A DNA stretch of 64,000 nt from Streptomyces goshikiensis (GTDB taxonomy: Bacteria > Actinomycetota > Actinomycetes > Streptomycetales > Streptomycetaceae): assembly GCF_014650555.1 (NCBI RefSeq), contig NZ_BMVE01000002.1, positions 248,001-312,000 on the forward strand, written 5' to 3'. This document shows positions 55,697 to 64,000 of the stretch, one piece after another (the stretch's first letter is position 1; every line of letters starts with the position of its first letter). The position numbers and the translations under genes are program-made. The notes beneath the pieces are model-generated. The model saw nothing but the letters and a program-made list of their open reading frames with translations, did not search any database and was not told where the DNA came from.

Positions 55697-56425
55697 ATGG
55701 ACGGGAGCCGGAGCACGGGGACGCCGAAGGACCGGAGCACGGGCGCGCCGGGCGCGCCGGGCACGTCAGGCGCGTCAGGTAGGTCGGGGACGTCGGAGGC
55801 GACGGGGAACCCCTTCGTGAGCCTGATCCCCTGGGTGGTGTTCGCCGTCGTCGACCACGCCGCGCCCTCGCCGCAGTGGGCGGCGCTGAGCGGCGCCGTC
55901 ACCGCCGTGATCATCGCCTGGCCGTCGATCGCGGCCCGCTCCCCGCGCCTGCTGGACCTCTCGGCGATCGTGCTGTTCGTCGCCCTCGCGATCGCGGCGT
56001 TCCTGGCCGGGCCGGAGGGGCGGGAGGTGATCGCCCAGTACGGCAGGACCATCGTGACCGGCGCGCTCGCGCTGATCGTGTTCGCGACGCTGCCCATCAG
56101 ACCGTTCACGGAGCAGTACGCGCGCCTCAGCGTGCCCCGCGAGATGTGGGACACCCCGCGCTTCAAGCACGTCAACCGCGTCCTGTCGGCCGGATGGGGC
56201 GCGGTGTTCGCGTTCATGACCGTCTGCCACCTGATCGCGGCCAGTCAGCCGGACGACCGGCGGCTGTCGACCATCTTCAACTGGCTGCTGCCCATCGCCG
56301 CGATCCTCTACATGATCAGGGTCACCGAGCGCTTCCGGTCCGCCGCCCGCGACCGGGTCGCCGCCGCGCCCGCGCCCGCGGGGCCAGCCGGCGCGGGGTC
56401 GCCGCCCCAGCCGCCGCGGCCCTGA
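55697..56425 (+). CDS. Membrane protein of unknown function
   Basis: A 242-residue integral membrane protein. After a Gly/Ser/Thr-rich N-terminus (~35 residues), hydrophobic segments occur at about 39-57, 60-76, 82-98, 112-127, 165-185 and 195-212. The block PREMWDTPRFKHVNRVLSAGWG between TM4 and TM5 is the most conserved-looking part. The tail is Pro/Ala-rich. ATG 55697 is a reasonable start with GGAAGGA upstream. No function is evident. Confidence 0.72.
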   Translation: MDGSRSTGTPKDRSTGAPGAPGTSGASGRSGTSEATGNPFVSLIPWVVFAVVDHAAPSPQWAALSGAVTAVIIAWPSIAARSPRLLDLSAIVLFVALAIAAFLAGPEGREVIAQYGRTIVTGALALIVFATLPIRPFTEQYARLSVPREMWDTPRFKHVNRVLSAGWGAVFAFMTVCHLIAASQPDDRRLSTIFNWLLPIAAILYMIRVTERFRSAARDRVAAAPAPAGPAGAGSPPQPPRP

Positions 56426-56432
56426 GGCGTGG

Positions 56433-57815
56433 CTACGCGCCTGCTGAGCGGACCGCGGTGACCGCCTTGCGGGCCGCCACCAGGACCGGGTCCCAGACCG
56501 GGGAGAAGGGCGGGGCGTAGCCGAGGTCCAGGGAGACGACCTGGTCCACCGTCATGCCGGCGGTGAGGGCGACCGCCGCGACGTCGACCCGCTTCGCGGA
56601 GCCCGCGCCGCCGACGATCTGGACGCCCAGCAGCCGGCCCGTGCGGCGCTCCGCCAGCATCTTGACCGTCATCTCCGTGGCTCCCGGGTAGTAGCCCGCC
56701 GTGTTGGTGGAGGTGATGGTGGCCGTCACGAAGCGCAGGCCCGCCGCCAGCGCGTCCCGCTCGCGCAGGCCCGTACGCGCGATCTCCAGGTCGCAGACCT
56801 TGCTCACCGCCGTCCCGACGACGCCCGGGAACGTCGCGTAGCCGCCGCCGACGCCCGCGCCGATGACCTGGCCGTGCTTGTTGGCGTGGGTGCCCAGCGG
56901 GATGTGCCGGGTGCGGCCGGAGACCAGGTCCATGACCTCCACGCAGTCGCCGCCCGACCAGATGTCCTCGTGGCCCCGGACCCGCATCGACAGGTCGGTG
57001 AGGATGCCGCCGGACTCGCCGAGCGGCAGCCCCGCCGCGCGGGCGAGCGCCGTACGGGGCTCCACGCCGATGCCGAGGACGACGACGTCCGCCGGGTACT
57101 CCTCGCCCGAAGCCGTGGCCACCGCGACGGCGCGCCCCTCCTCGTCCGTCAGGACCTTCGTCACCTCGGCGCCCGCCACCGTACGGATGCCCATGCGGTT
57201 CATGGCCTCGTGCACCAGCGCGCCCATGTCCGGGTCCAGCGTGGCCATCGGCTGCGCGCCGCGGTGCAGCACGGTGACCTCGTAGCCCCGCGAGACGAGC
57301 GCCTCCGCCATCTCGACGCCGATGTAACCGGCGCCCACCACGACGGCGCGGCGGATCTCCCTGCGCTCCAGGGTGTCCATCAGGCGCCGGCCGTCGTCCA
57401 GGGTCTGTACGCCGTGCACCCCGTGCGCCCCGATCCCCGGCAGCCGGGGGCGGACCGGGCGGGCACCGGTGGCCAGCACGAGCCGGTCGTAGCCGGTCCA
57501 GGACTCGGCGCCCGAGTCGAGGTCCCGGGCGCGGACCCGCTGCCCCGCGACATCGAGTTCGACGACCTCCGTACGCGTGCGCAGGTCGATGCCCCGGGCC
57601 CGGTGTTCCTCCGGGGTGCGGGCGATCAGGGCGTCCGGCCCGGCCACCTGCCCGCCGATCCAGTACGGGATCCCGCACGCGGAGTACGAGGTGAAGTGCC
57701 CCCGCTCGAACGCGACGATCTCCAGCTCCGCCGGGCCCTTCATCCGCCGGGCCTGTGACGCGGCGGACATCCCCGCCGCGTCACCGCCCACCACCACCAG
57801 TCGTTCCGCCGCCAT
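56433..57815 (-). CDS. FAD-dependent pyridine nucleotide-disulfide oxidoreductase (CoA-disulfide reductase/NADH oxidase type)
   Basis: A 460-residue flavoprotein. The FAD site is LVVVGGDAAGMSAASQARR at the N-terminus, the redox cysteine is in SYSACGIPYWIGG (Cys43-type single cysteine), and the NAD(P)H site is VVVGAGYIGVEMAEAL. The second FAD motif is HEDIWSGGDCVEV. A C-terminal dimerisation domain follows. Single-cysteine members reduce CoA disulfide, sulfenic acids or O2. Actinobacteria depend on mycothiol, so the disulfide substrate is unclear. ATG 57815 is the start. Confidence 0.87.
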   Translation of the reverse strand: MAAERLVVVGGDAAGMSAASQARRMKGPAELEIVAFERGHFTSYSACGIPYWIGGQVAGPDALIARTPEEHRARGIDLRTRTEVVELDVAGQRVRARDLDSGAESWTGYDRLVLATGARPVRPRLPGIGAHGVHGVQTLDDGRRLMDTLERREIRRAVVVGAGYIGVEMAEALVSRGYEVTVLHRGAQPMATLDPDMGALVHEAMNRMGIRTVAGAEVTKVLTDEEGRAVAVATASGEEYPADVVVLGIGVEPRTALARAAGLPLGESGGILTDLSMRVRGHEDIWSGGDCVEVMDLVSGRTRHIPLGTHANKHGQVIGAGVGGGYATFPGVVGTAVSKVCDLEIARTGLRERDALAAGLRFVTATITSTNTAGYYPGATEMTVKMLAERRTGRLLGVQIVGGAGSAKRVDVAAVALTAGMTVDQVVSLDLGYAPPFSPVWDPVLVAARKAVTAVRSAGA

Positions 57816-57896
57816 CGTCCGCCCCGTTCCGCGCCGCGCCGTCCCGCTTCGTCCGGGGAACACGCTACGGGGCGCGGGCCGTTCGGTCCGCCCGGG

Positions 57897-58955
57897 TCAG
57901 TTCTCCGTGTCCGGATCCGGGTTCGGCTTCGGCTTCGTGTCCGGGTCCGGGCCGGGGTTCGGGCCGGGGGCCGGCGCCTGCGGGGCACGCCGCGCCGCCG
58001 GGACGGCCGGGCCCCACTTCGGGACCAGACCCGCCTTCGGCTTCGCCGGACGGTACCGCCGGTAGATCCGCACGCCCGCCACCACCAGCGCGGCCGTCAC
58101 CGCGAACGGCAGCACCGCGGCCACCGCCAGGCCCAGCTTCCGCACCAGGCCCGCGAAGACGTTCCAGCCGCCGCGCAGGGCGTCCATGAACGTCGGCTCC
58201 TTCTCCTTCTCCGGAGCCGCCCGCTCCACCGGCGGTTCCGAGACCTCCACCGTGATCGTGCCCATCGAGGTCTGGTCCTTCAGCGCCGTCTGCTGCGCCA
58301 GCAGCGACTCCAGGTCCGACTGGCGCTTGCTCAGCTCGCTCTCCAGCATCACCACGTCGCCGAGCGCCGAGGCCTTGTCCATCATCTCCCGCACCCGGAC
58401 CACGCTGGCCTGCTGCGACTTGACCCGGCTGTCGACGTCCGCGACCTTCTCGGTGACGTCCTGCGCCTCGACCTTCCGGTTCAGCAGCTTCCCGCTGCCC
58501 TCCATCGCGCCGAGCACCGAGTCGAAGCGCTCGCCCGGCACCCGCAGCGTCAGCGTCGAGGTCATCCGGCCGTCCGCGCCGCGTTTGGTGGACTCGTTGC
58601 CGACGTACCCGCCCGCACCCTCGGTGGCGGTCCGCGCCGCGGCCAGCGCCTTCTGCGCGTCCGGCGTCTCGATGCCCAGTGTCGCCGTCCGGATGACGTG
58701 CGGCCGGACCGCCGGCTGCTGCCCGTCCTTGGGGGCCGCGGGCGCCGCCGCCCCGGCCCCGGCCTTGCCCTGGGCGGGGGCGGCCGCGCCCTCCTGCGGT
58801 TTCGCGGCCGCCTCGCCCACCGCCGCCTTGTCCGACGAGGAGCCGCTCCCGTCCGCCGAGCAGCCGGCGACCGCCAGCGCCCCGGCCAGGGAGAGGGCGG
58901 CCAGGGCCGCCGCCGAACGATGTCTGTACGCGCCGCGTCGCCGCTGCTGGATCAC
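57897..58955 (-). CDS. DUF4349 lipoprotein
   Basis: A 352-residue lipoprotein with a signal peptide ending in lipobox VAGC (Cys ~32). A Ser/Ala/Gly-rich linker leads to the DUF4349 core (RTATLGIETPDAQKALAAARTAT), then a coiled coil (VDSRVKSQQASVVRVREMMDK). A single transmembrane helix lies near residues 270-295, with a basic cytoplasmic tail. It thus appears anchored at both the lipid and a helix. Function unknown. It diverges from cgoX. Confidence 0.85.
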   Translation of the reverse strand: MIQQRRRGAYRHRSAAALAALSLAGALAVAGCSADGSGSSSDKAAVGEAAAKPQEGAAAPAQGKAGAGAAAPAAPKDGQQPAVRPHVIRTATLGIETPDAQKALAAARTATEGAGGYVGNESTKRGADGRMTSTLTLRVPGERFDSVLGAMEGSGKLLNRKVEAQDVTEKVADVDSRVKSQQASVVRVREMMDKASALGDVVMLESELSKRQSDLESLLAQQTALKDQTSMGTITVEVSEPPVERAAPEKEKEPTFMDALRGGWNVFAGLVRKLGLAVAAVLPFAVTAALVVAGVRIYRRYRPAKPKAGLVPKWGPAVPAARRAPQAPAPGPNPGPDPDTKPKPNPDPDTEN

Positions 58956-59092
58956 TGGAACCCCCCGGAGGATCGGCTGATGTCGCCGGTGTGACGTTCA
59001 GGGTCACGCGGCGGGTTTCGCTTCCGGGGTCCCGAGCCGGTCCCGATGCGGTCACGGTCCGGCCTCGGTGATCGGTCTGAGACGATGTGTCC

Positions 59093-60577
59093 ATGCACGA
59101 AGCGGACACGCGTACGGACAGGCGTACGGACACGCCGGCCCGGCCGGCCCACCCCGGCCACGTCGTCGTGATCGGCGGCGGTATCGCCGGCCTCGCCGCG
59201 GCCCACCGGCTGCTCGCCGACGGCGCCCGGGTCACCCTGCTGGAGGCCGGCCCCCGGCTCGGCGGCAAACTGCGCTCCGGTGAACTCGCCGGCGCCCCCG
59301 TCGACCTCGGCGCCGAATCCGTGCTCGCCCGCCGCCCCGAAGCCGTGGCGCTCGCCCGGGCCGTCGGCCTCGGCGAGGCCCTCCAGCCGCCCGCCACCGC
59401 CACCGCCCAGCTGTGGACCCGGGGCGCGCTGCGGCCCATGCCGCGCGGCCATGTCATGGGCGTCCCCGGCGACTTGGCGCCGCTGGCCGCCTCCGGGGTG
59501 CTCTCCGCCGAGGGCCTGGCCCGGATCGAGGCCGAGCGCGCGCTGCCGCCCGCCGAGATCGGCGAGGACATCGCCATCGGCGCGTACGTCGCCGACCGGT
59601 TCGGCCGCGAGGTCGTCGACCGGCTCGTCGAACCGCTGCTCGGCGGCGTCTACGCGGGCAACGCCTACCGGATCTCCATGCGGGCCGCCGTGCCCCAGCT
59701 CTTCGAGGCCGCCCGCACGCACCCGCTGCTCGGCGACGGCGTACGGGACATCCAGCGCCGCGCCGCGGAGCAGCCCCGGGCGGGCGGCCCCGTGTTCGCC
59801 GGCATCGACGGCGGCATCGGGCGCCTCCCGCTCGCCGTGGCGCGGGCCTGCCGCGAGGCCGGTGCGCGGATCAGCACCGGGACCCCGGTGCGCGAGTTCT
59901 TCCGTACCACCGCGGGCTGGCGGGTCGTCGCCGACGGCGGCGAGGTCATGGACGCCGACGCCGTGGTCCTCGCCACCCCGGCCGGGCCCGCCGCCCGGCT
60001 GCTGGACGCGCTCGCCCCGGCCGCCGCCGCCGAGCTGCGCACCGTCGAGTACGCCTCGATGGCCCTGGTCACGATGGCCTTCCGGCGCTCCGAGCTGCCC
60101 GCCGCTATCGCCGGGGGCGGGGCCAGTGGATTCCTCGTACCGCCCGTGGACGGCCGTACGATCAAGGCGTCCACCTTCTCCAGCAACAAGTGGGCCTGGG
60201 CGGGCGCCGACCCCGATCTGTTCCTGCTGCGCACCTCGGTGGGCCGCCACGGCGACGAGGCCGACCTCGGCCGGGACGACGCCGATCTGGTGGAGGTCTC
60301 CCTGCGGGACCTCGGCGAGGCCGTCGGCCTGGCGGCCCGGCCGGTGGCCTCCACCGTCACCCGCTGGGAGGGCGGGCTGCCCCAGTACCCGGTGGGCCAC
60401 CTGGCCCGCGTGGACCGGATCCGGGCCGCCGTCGCGGCCCTGCCGGGCCTCGCCGTGTGCGGCGCCCTCTACGACGGCGTGGGCATCCCCGCCTGCGTGG
60501 CGAGTGCCACCCGGGCCGCCGACGTGGTGATGGCCACGTTGGGCGCCCCGTTGGGCACCCCTGGCGCCGACCACTGA
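59093..60577 (+). CDS. cgoX: Coproporphyrinogen III oxidase (protoporphyrinogen oxidase family, HemY/CgoX)
   Basis: A 494-residue FAD-dependent oxidase. The FAD motif is [20 protein letters not shown] (residues ~25-44), followed by [14 protein letters not shown]. Later blocks are [27 protein letters not shown] and the C-terminal [12 protein letters not shown]. In actinobacteria the enzyme works in the coproporphyrin-dependent branch, oxidising coproporphyrinogen III to coproporphyrin III. ChdC, encoded 23 bp downstream, supports this. It is soluble, lacking a signal. The start could also be GTG 59087. Confidence 0.92.
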   Translation: MHEADTRTDRRTDTPARPAHPGHVVVIGGGIAGLAAAHRLLADGARVTLLEAGPRLGGKLRSGELAGAPVDLGAESVLARRPEAVALARAVGLGEALQPPATATAQLWTRGALRPMPRGHVMGVPGDLAPLAASGVLSAEGLARIEAERALPPAEIGEDIAIGAYVADRFGREVVDRLVEPLLGGVYAGNAYRISMRAAVPQLFEAARTHPLLGDGVRDIQRRAAEQPRAGGPVFAGIDGGIGRLPLAVARACREAGARISTGTPVREFFRTTAGWRVVADGGEVMDADAVVLATPAGPAARLLDALAPAAAAELRTVEYASMALVTMAFRRSELPAAIAGGGASGFLVPPVDGRTIKASTFSSNKWAWAGADPDLFLLRTSVGRHGDEADLGRDDADLVEVSLRDLGEAVGLAARPVASTVTRWEGGLPQYPVGHLARVDRIRAAVAALPGLAVCGALYDGVGIPACVASATRAADVVMATLGAPLGTPGADH

Positions 60578-60600
60578 TCAGCACACGGGACAATGGACAC

Positions 60601-61314
60601 ATGACTGCACCAGAGAAGATTCCCAACGCGGGGAAGAAGGCGAAGGACCTCAACGAGGTCATCCGCTACACCCTGTGGTCCGTCTTCAAGCTGAAGGACG
60701 TCCTGCCGCAGGACCGCGCCGGTTTCGCCGACGAGGTCCAGGAGCTGTTCGACCAGCTGGCCGCCAAGGACATCACCGTCCGCGGCACCTATGACGTCTC
60801 CGGCCTGCGCGCCGACGCGGACATCATGATCTGGTGGCACGCCGAGACCTCGGACGAGCTGCAGACCGCCTACAACCTGTTCCGCCGCACCCGGCTCGGC
60901 CGCGCGCTGGAGCCGGTGTGGTCGAACATGGCCCTGCACCGCCCGGCCGAGTTCAACAAGTCGCACATCCCGGCCTTCCTGGCCGACGAGGTCGAGCGCG
61001 ACTACGTCAGCGTCTACCCGTTCGTGCGCTCGTACGACTGGTACCTGCTGCCCGACGAGGACCGTCGCCGGATGCTCGCCGACCACGGCAAGATGGCCCG
61101 CGGCTACCCGGACGTGCGCGCCAACACCGTCGCGTCCTTCTCGCTGGGCGACTACGAGTGGATCCTGGCCTTCGAGGCCGACGAGCTGTACCGCATCGTC
61201 GACCTGATGCGTCACCTGCGCGCCTCCGAGGCCCGTATGCACGTCCGCGAAGAGGTGCCCTTCTACACCGGGCGCCGCAAGTCCGTCGCCGATCTGGTGG
61301 ACGGGCTCGCCTGA
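60601..61314 (+). CDS. chdC: Coproheme decarboxylase ChdC (HemQ)
   Basis: A 237-residue chlorite-dismutase-fold enzyme that makes haem b from coproheme by two oxidative decarboxylations. The segment [12 protein letters not shown] (residues 139-150) carries the catalytic tyrosine (Tyr139), and [13 protein letters not shown] contains the proximal haem His162. It directly follows cgoX, the preceding step apart from ferrochelatase (not in the window). ATG 60601 gives the known family length. Confidence 0.95.
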   Translation: MTAPEKIPNAGKKAKDLNEVIRYTLWSVFKLKDVLPQDRAGFADEVQELFDQLAAKDITVRGTYDVSGLRADADIMIWWHAETSDELQTAYNLFRRTRLGRALEPVWSNMALHRPAEFNKSHIPAFLADEVERDYVSVYPFVRSYDWYLLPDEDRRRMLADHGKMARGYPDVRANTVASFSLGDYEWILAFEADELYRIVDLMRHLRASEARMHVREEVPFYTGRRKSVADLVDGLA

Positions 61315-61428
61315 GACCTCCCCTGGGGGGAAGGACCGGAAGACCGCTCTCGTGACTGAGGAGGGGCTTCCGGTGGATCGGGAGGCCTTGCCCCCGAAAC
61401 GACGCAGCCGGAGATCCCGCCCGGAAGT

Positions 61429-63105
61429 TCAGACGACTGGCGGCAGCGGCACCCTGCGGGTGCCCGCTGCCCGGTCGTCCAGCGACACCGGTGCGGGCTC
61501 CGGATGCGGCGCACACGTGACACTCCCCTTGGGGGTGTCACCGGTCAGGATGTACCGCTCCACGTGCCGGTCCACGCAGTCGTTGCGTCCGCCGGCCACT
61601 CCGTGGGCGCCGGCACCGGCCTCCGTGACCAGCGCGGCCGCTCCGCCCAGCCGCCGCCTCAGCTCCAGCGCACCCGGGTACGGGGTCGCGCCGTCCCGCT
61701 CCGCCGCGACGATCAGCGTCGGTGGCAGGGGAGTCGCCCGCGAGCCCACGTCGACCGGGCGCTGCCGCAGCCGCTGGGCCACCGGCCAGTACGCGCACGG
61801 CAGGTTCAGGAAGGCGTTCGCCCAGGTCTCCAGGGGCGCCCGGCGGGCCAGTTCGGTGTGGTCGCGGTCCCAGGTCTCCCAGTCGGCCGGCCAGGGGGCG
61901 TCGTTGCACAGCACCGCCGTGTAGAGCGCCGTGGCGTTCTCGGCCTCGGCCGCCGCGCGCGCCGCCACCACCGGGTCCGGGTCGGGCCCGGCCAGGGCGG
62001 CCAGCGGGGCCGGATCGCCGTCCAGGAAGGCGCTCAGGGCAGCCGCCAGCTCCGGCCAGACCTCGTCGGAGTACGCGGCCCGGAGGGCGGCCGCCCGCAG
62101 TTCGCCGGTGCCGGCCACCCCGCCCGCCGGAGTGCGGGCCACCGCCGCCCGGACGCGCTCGTGACTGGCCCGCACGGCGGCCGGGGTGGCACCGAGGCGG
62201 TACGTGGCGTGGTGCCGGGCCGCCCAGGCGCGGAAGTCGTACCAGCGGCGCTCGAACCCCGCCGCCTGGGCGAGGTTGTCGCGGTACCAGACGTGCCGCG
62301 GGTCCGGGTCGACCGCGGAGTCGAAGACCATCCGGCGCACGTGGCCGGGGTAGAGCGTGGCGTACACCGCCCCGAGGTAGGTGCCGTAGGAGGCGCCCAC
62401 GAAGGTCAGCTCCCGCTCGCCGAGCGCGGCGCGCAGCACGTGCAGGTCCCGGGCGTTGTTGAGGGTCGTGTAGTACGGGAGGGCCGCGCCGCCCCTTCGC
62501 GCGCAGCCGCGGGCGTAGGCCCGGGCGGCGGCGACGCGCTCCCTCTTGTACGCGGCCGAGGGGTCCGCCGGGACCTGGGTGGGGGCCTTGGGGCGGCCCG
62601 CCGGGTCCTGGCAGGACAGCGGGGCGGAGCGGCCGACGCCGCGCGGGGCGTAGCCGACGAGGTCGTAGGCGGCGGCGACGCGGCGCCAGGCGGGGCGGTC
62701 GGCGAGCAGCGGGAAGTACATGCCGGAGGCGCCCGGTCCGCCGGGGTTGAAGACGAGGGAGCCCTGGCGGGCGGCGCGGCCCTCGCGGGTGGCGCCGACC
62801 CGGCTGACGGTGAGGGAGATCTGCGGTCCGTCGGGCCGGGCGTAGTCGAGCGGGACGCGCAGGGCGGCGCACCGGACGGGGGCGGCCAGCCCCTCGGCGG
62901 CGGGGCAGCTCCGGAAGTCGAGCGCCCGGTGACCGGCCGCGACGCGGCGGGCGACGCGCTCGGCCCCGGCGTTCTCGGCCGCGACCGCGGTGGCGGGGGC
63001 CGGCGCCGGAGCCGGAGCCGCCGGGGCCGCCGGGGCGAGGGTGAGGGTCAGGGCGAAGGCGAGGGCCGTCGCGGCGACGGCGGGGCGTACGAGCGGCATC
63101 CGCAT
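61429..63105 (-). CDS. Secreted alpha/beta hydrolase, tripeptidyl-aminopeptidase-like (S33)
   Basis: A 558-residue exported hydrolase. It has a Sec signal (MRMPLVRPAVAATALAFALTLTLAPAAPA) with a Pro/Ala-rich stretch. The nucleophile elbow is VGASYGTYLGAVYA, the Asp is in VAAERDGATPYPGA and the His in GAGAHGVAGGRN. Cysteines FRSCPA, LCNDAPWP, LNLPCAYWP and NDCVD fit disulfides. This matches Streptomyces Slp/Tap-type secreted aminopeptidases. A 10-bp inverted repeat (63118-63142) lies before its Shine-Dalgarno. Confidence 0.88.
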   Translation of the reverse strand: MRMPLVRPAVAATALAFALTLTLAPAAPAAPAPAPAPATAVAAENAGAERVARRVAAGHRALDFRSCPAAEGLAAPVRCAALRVPLDYARPDGPQISLTVSRVGATREGRAARQGSLVFNPGGPGASGMYFPLLADRPAWRRVAAAYDLVGYAPRGVGRSAPLSCQDPAGRPKAPTQVPADPSAAYKRERVAAARAYARGCARRGGAALPYYTTLNNARDLHVLRAALGERELTFVGASYGTYLGAVYATLYPGHVRRMVFDSAVDPDPRHVWYRDNLAQAAGFERRWYDFRAWAARHHATYRLGATPAAVRASHERVRAAVARTPAGGVAGTGELRAAALRAAYSDEVWPELAAALSAFLDGDPAPLAALAGPDPDPVVAARAAAEAENATALYTAVLCNDAPWPADWETWDRDHTELARRAPLETWANAFLNLPCAYWPVAQRLRQRPVDVGSRATPLPPTLIVAAERDGATPYPGALELRRRLGGAAALVTEAGAGAHGVAGGRNDCVDRHVERYILTGDTPKGSVTCAPHPEPAPVSLDDRAAGTRRVPLPPVV

Positions 63106-63117
63106 GGCGGCCCCTTC

Positions 63118-63142
63118 ATCTCATCGGCTGGTCCGATGAGAT
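63118..63142. promoter_or_regulatory. Inverted repeat upstream of the S33 peptidase
   Basis: ATCTCATCGG and CCGATGAGAT form perfect 10-bp arms around CTGGT, 12 bp before the peptidase start. It could be an operator, or a leader hairpin controlling access to the nearby Shine-Dalgarno. Confidence 0.5.
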
Positions 63143-63218
63143 TCCGGGGCCGCCTCCCGGCCAAGGAGCACCGCCGGGTGTCGTCCGTGATTGCCCCCGT
63201 TGCCGTAGCGCGGACGGG

Positions 63219-64000
63219 TCAGGAACTGCTGGAGCAGCTGGAGCTCGACGATCCGCAGCTCGAACCACCGCTGGAGCAACTGCTGGAGGAGGAGCCGCAG
63301 CTGGACCCCGAAGACCCGCAGCCGGAGCCCGACGAACCACAGCCGGAGCCGGAGCTCCCGCCGCAGCCGGAGCTCCCGCCGCAGCCGCTGGAGCCGCCGC
63401 CGGACCCGCCGTCGACGCTCGCGCACCACACGACCGGCAGCGCGTCGGCGGAGGACGACCCCCACGAGGAACGGGAGCCCGGGGAACCGGCGGAGCGGCG
63501 CTGCCCGGCCTGGGCCGCCGCCAGCCGGGTGCTGCGGGCGGCCGGCACCAGCTGCTCGCGCAGGTACGGGTCACGCAGCCCCCGCAGCCCGAACAGGGCC
63601 GTCTGCACGTGCGGGGTCTGGTCCGTCAGATGGGTGGCCCGCATCGCGCGCAGCGCCGTCCGCCCCGCCGGGGTGATCCGCCGCTTGGCCCGCGCGGCGG
63701 CGGCGACGCCCACGACGAGCCCGCCGATCAGCACGGGGAACACCTTGACGAGGAACGGCAGCTGGAACCCGGGCTCCAGCGCGAACCCGACGAAGGTCAG
63801 CACCAGCGAGACCGGCAGCAGCGCCCCGCACAGCACGGCCTGGGCCAGACCCCAGCGCCGCCACCGCCGCGCGGCGCCGGGCGGGCTGATCAGCCCGCGC
63901 TCGGCGAGCGCGTCCCCGATCTCCTGGATCGCGGGGTCGGTCATGGCCGCGTACCGCACCTGGTAGAGCCAGCCCGACGGCGCGTTCGCGTACGCCTGGA
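63219..64000 (-). CDS. TIGR04222-type protein with Cys/Gly/Ser-rich tail, partial (N-terminus outside window)
   Basis: The frame is open to the right edge (SGWLYQVRYAAMTDPAIQ), so the true start lies outside. The visible ~260 residues include AIQEIGDALAERGLI, two hydrophobic helices (LAQAVLCGALLPVSLVLTFVG and FPVLIGGLVVGVAAAARAK), a charged segment, and a final ~55-residue tail of Gly/Ser with eight cysteines spaced about every 4-7 residues. TIGR04222 is described as a domain next to low-complexity Cys-rich tails. The tail could be a substrate for peptide modification or a metal/thiol surface, but no modifying enzyme is visible. An in-frame GTG (63959) might be read as a start; the upstream frame makes this unlikely. 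Confidence 0.65.
   Translation of the reverse strand, partial: QAYANAPSGWLYQVRYAAMTDPAIQEIGDALAERGLISPPGAARRWRRWGLAQAVLCGALLPVSLVLTFVGFALEPGFQLPFLVKVFPVLIGGLVVGVAAAARAKRRITPAGRTALRAMRATHLTDQTPHVQTALFGLRGLRDPYLREQLVPAARSTRLAAAQAGQRRSAGSPGSRSSWGSSSADALPVVWCASVDGGSGGGSSGCGGSSGCGGSSGSGCGSSGSGCGSSGSSCGSSSSSCSSGGSSCGSSSSSCSSSS

Noticed and set aside
61352..61924. Plus-strand frame after chdC
   Set aside because: It overlaps the S33 peptidase antisense and has Arg/Ser/Pro-rich shadow composition.

Overview
The window is about 72% GC, with third-position G/C bias, tightly packed genes, GTG starts, four-base start/stop overlaps and long GC-rich terminator hairpins. With whiI, a sigma-WhiG promoter, a DasR-like site, rok7B7 and Tat lipoproteins, this points to a Streptomyces chromosome. 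From about 20.3 kb to 61.3 kb the order (XRE-MurA, aconitase, ngcEFG, rok7B7, xylFGH, dxs, amino-acid permease, fadB/thiolase, RNase D, whiI, hemE, cgoX, chdC) matches what I remember of the S. coelicolor core from about SCO5998 to SCO6041. No rRNA, tRNA, CRISPR array, transposase or prophage gene was seen.

Region 1 (1-14.3 kb) looks like a module for hydroxyproline and proline-rich peptides, such as collagen fragments. It holds the tail of a D-hydroxyproline-dehydrogenase-type FAD/[2Fe-2S] protein, a DHDPS-family deaminase, two proline-racemase-family enzymes, an ornithine-cyclodeaminase-family reductase and a GntR/FCD regulator. These are followed by a five-gene peptide ABC importer and a cytoplasmic DPP-IV-like peptidase. 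A 12-bp motif close to GTGACATTKTAC lies at four places: before the deaminase, the regulator, the importer and the peptidase/MFS pair. This suggests one GntR regulon.

Region 2 (14.3-25 kb) is mixed: a DHA2 efflux pump, a P450, two small low-complexity lipoproteins, a NUDIX hydrolase, a dienelactone-hydrolase-like protein, an XRE-MurA fusion with a palindrome at its start, a Tat-exported amidohydrolase and a divergent LacI regulator.

Region 3 (25-42 kb) is central carbon and sugar uptake. Aconitase has a palindrome and an iron-box-like site upstream. The ngcEFG chitobiose/GlcNAc importer has a dre-like element at its promoter. Next come rok7B7, xylFGH and dxs. A Mg2+ P-type ATPase sits reversed between ngcG and rok7B7. 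Its leader carries a 13-codon ORF with an excellent Shine-Dalgarno, two mutually exclusive hairpins and an intrinsic terminator, and this is the most striking uncharacterised element here.

Region 4 (42-64 kb) holds an amino-acid permease, an LCP-family cell-wall ligase, a beta-oxidation pair (fadB plus thiolase), a ferritin-like protein with an apparently leaderless palindromic promoter, RNase D and whiI under a sigma-WhiG promoter. The coproporphyrin-dependent haem genes hemE, cgoX and chdC follow, among small redox and membrane genes. The window ends in a secreted S33 peptidase and a TIGR04222-type protein with a Cys/Gly/Ser-rich tail that runs off the right edge.
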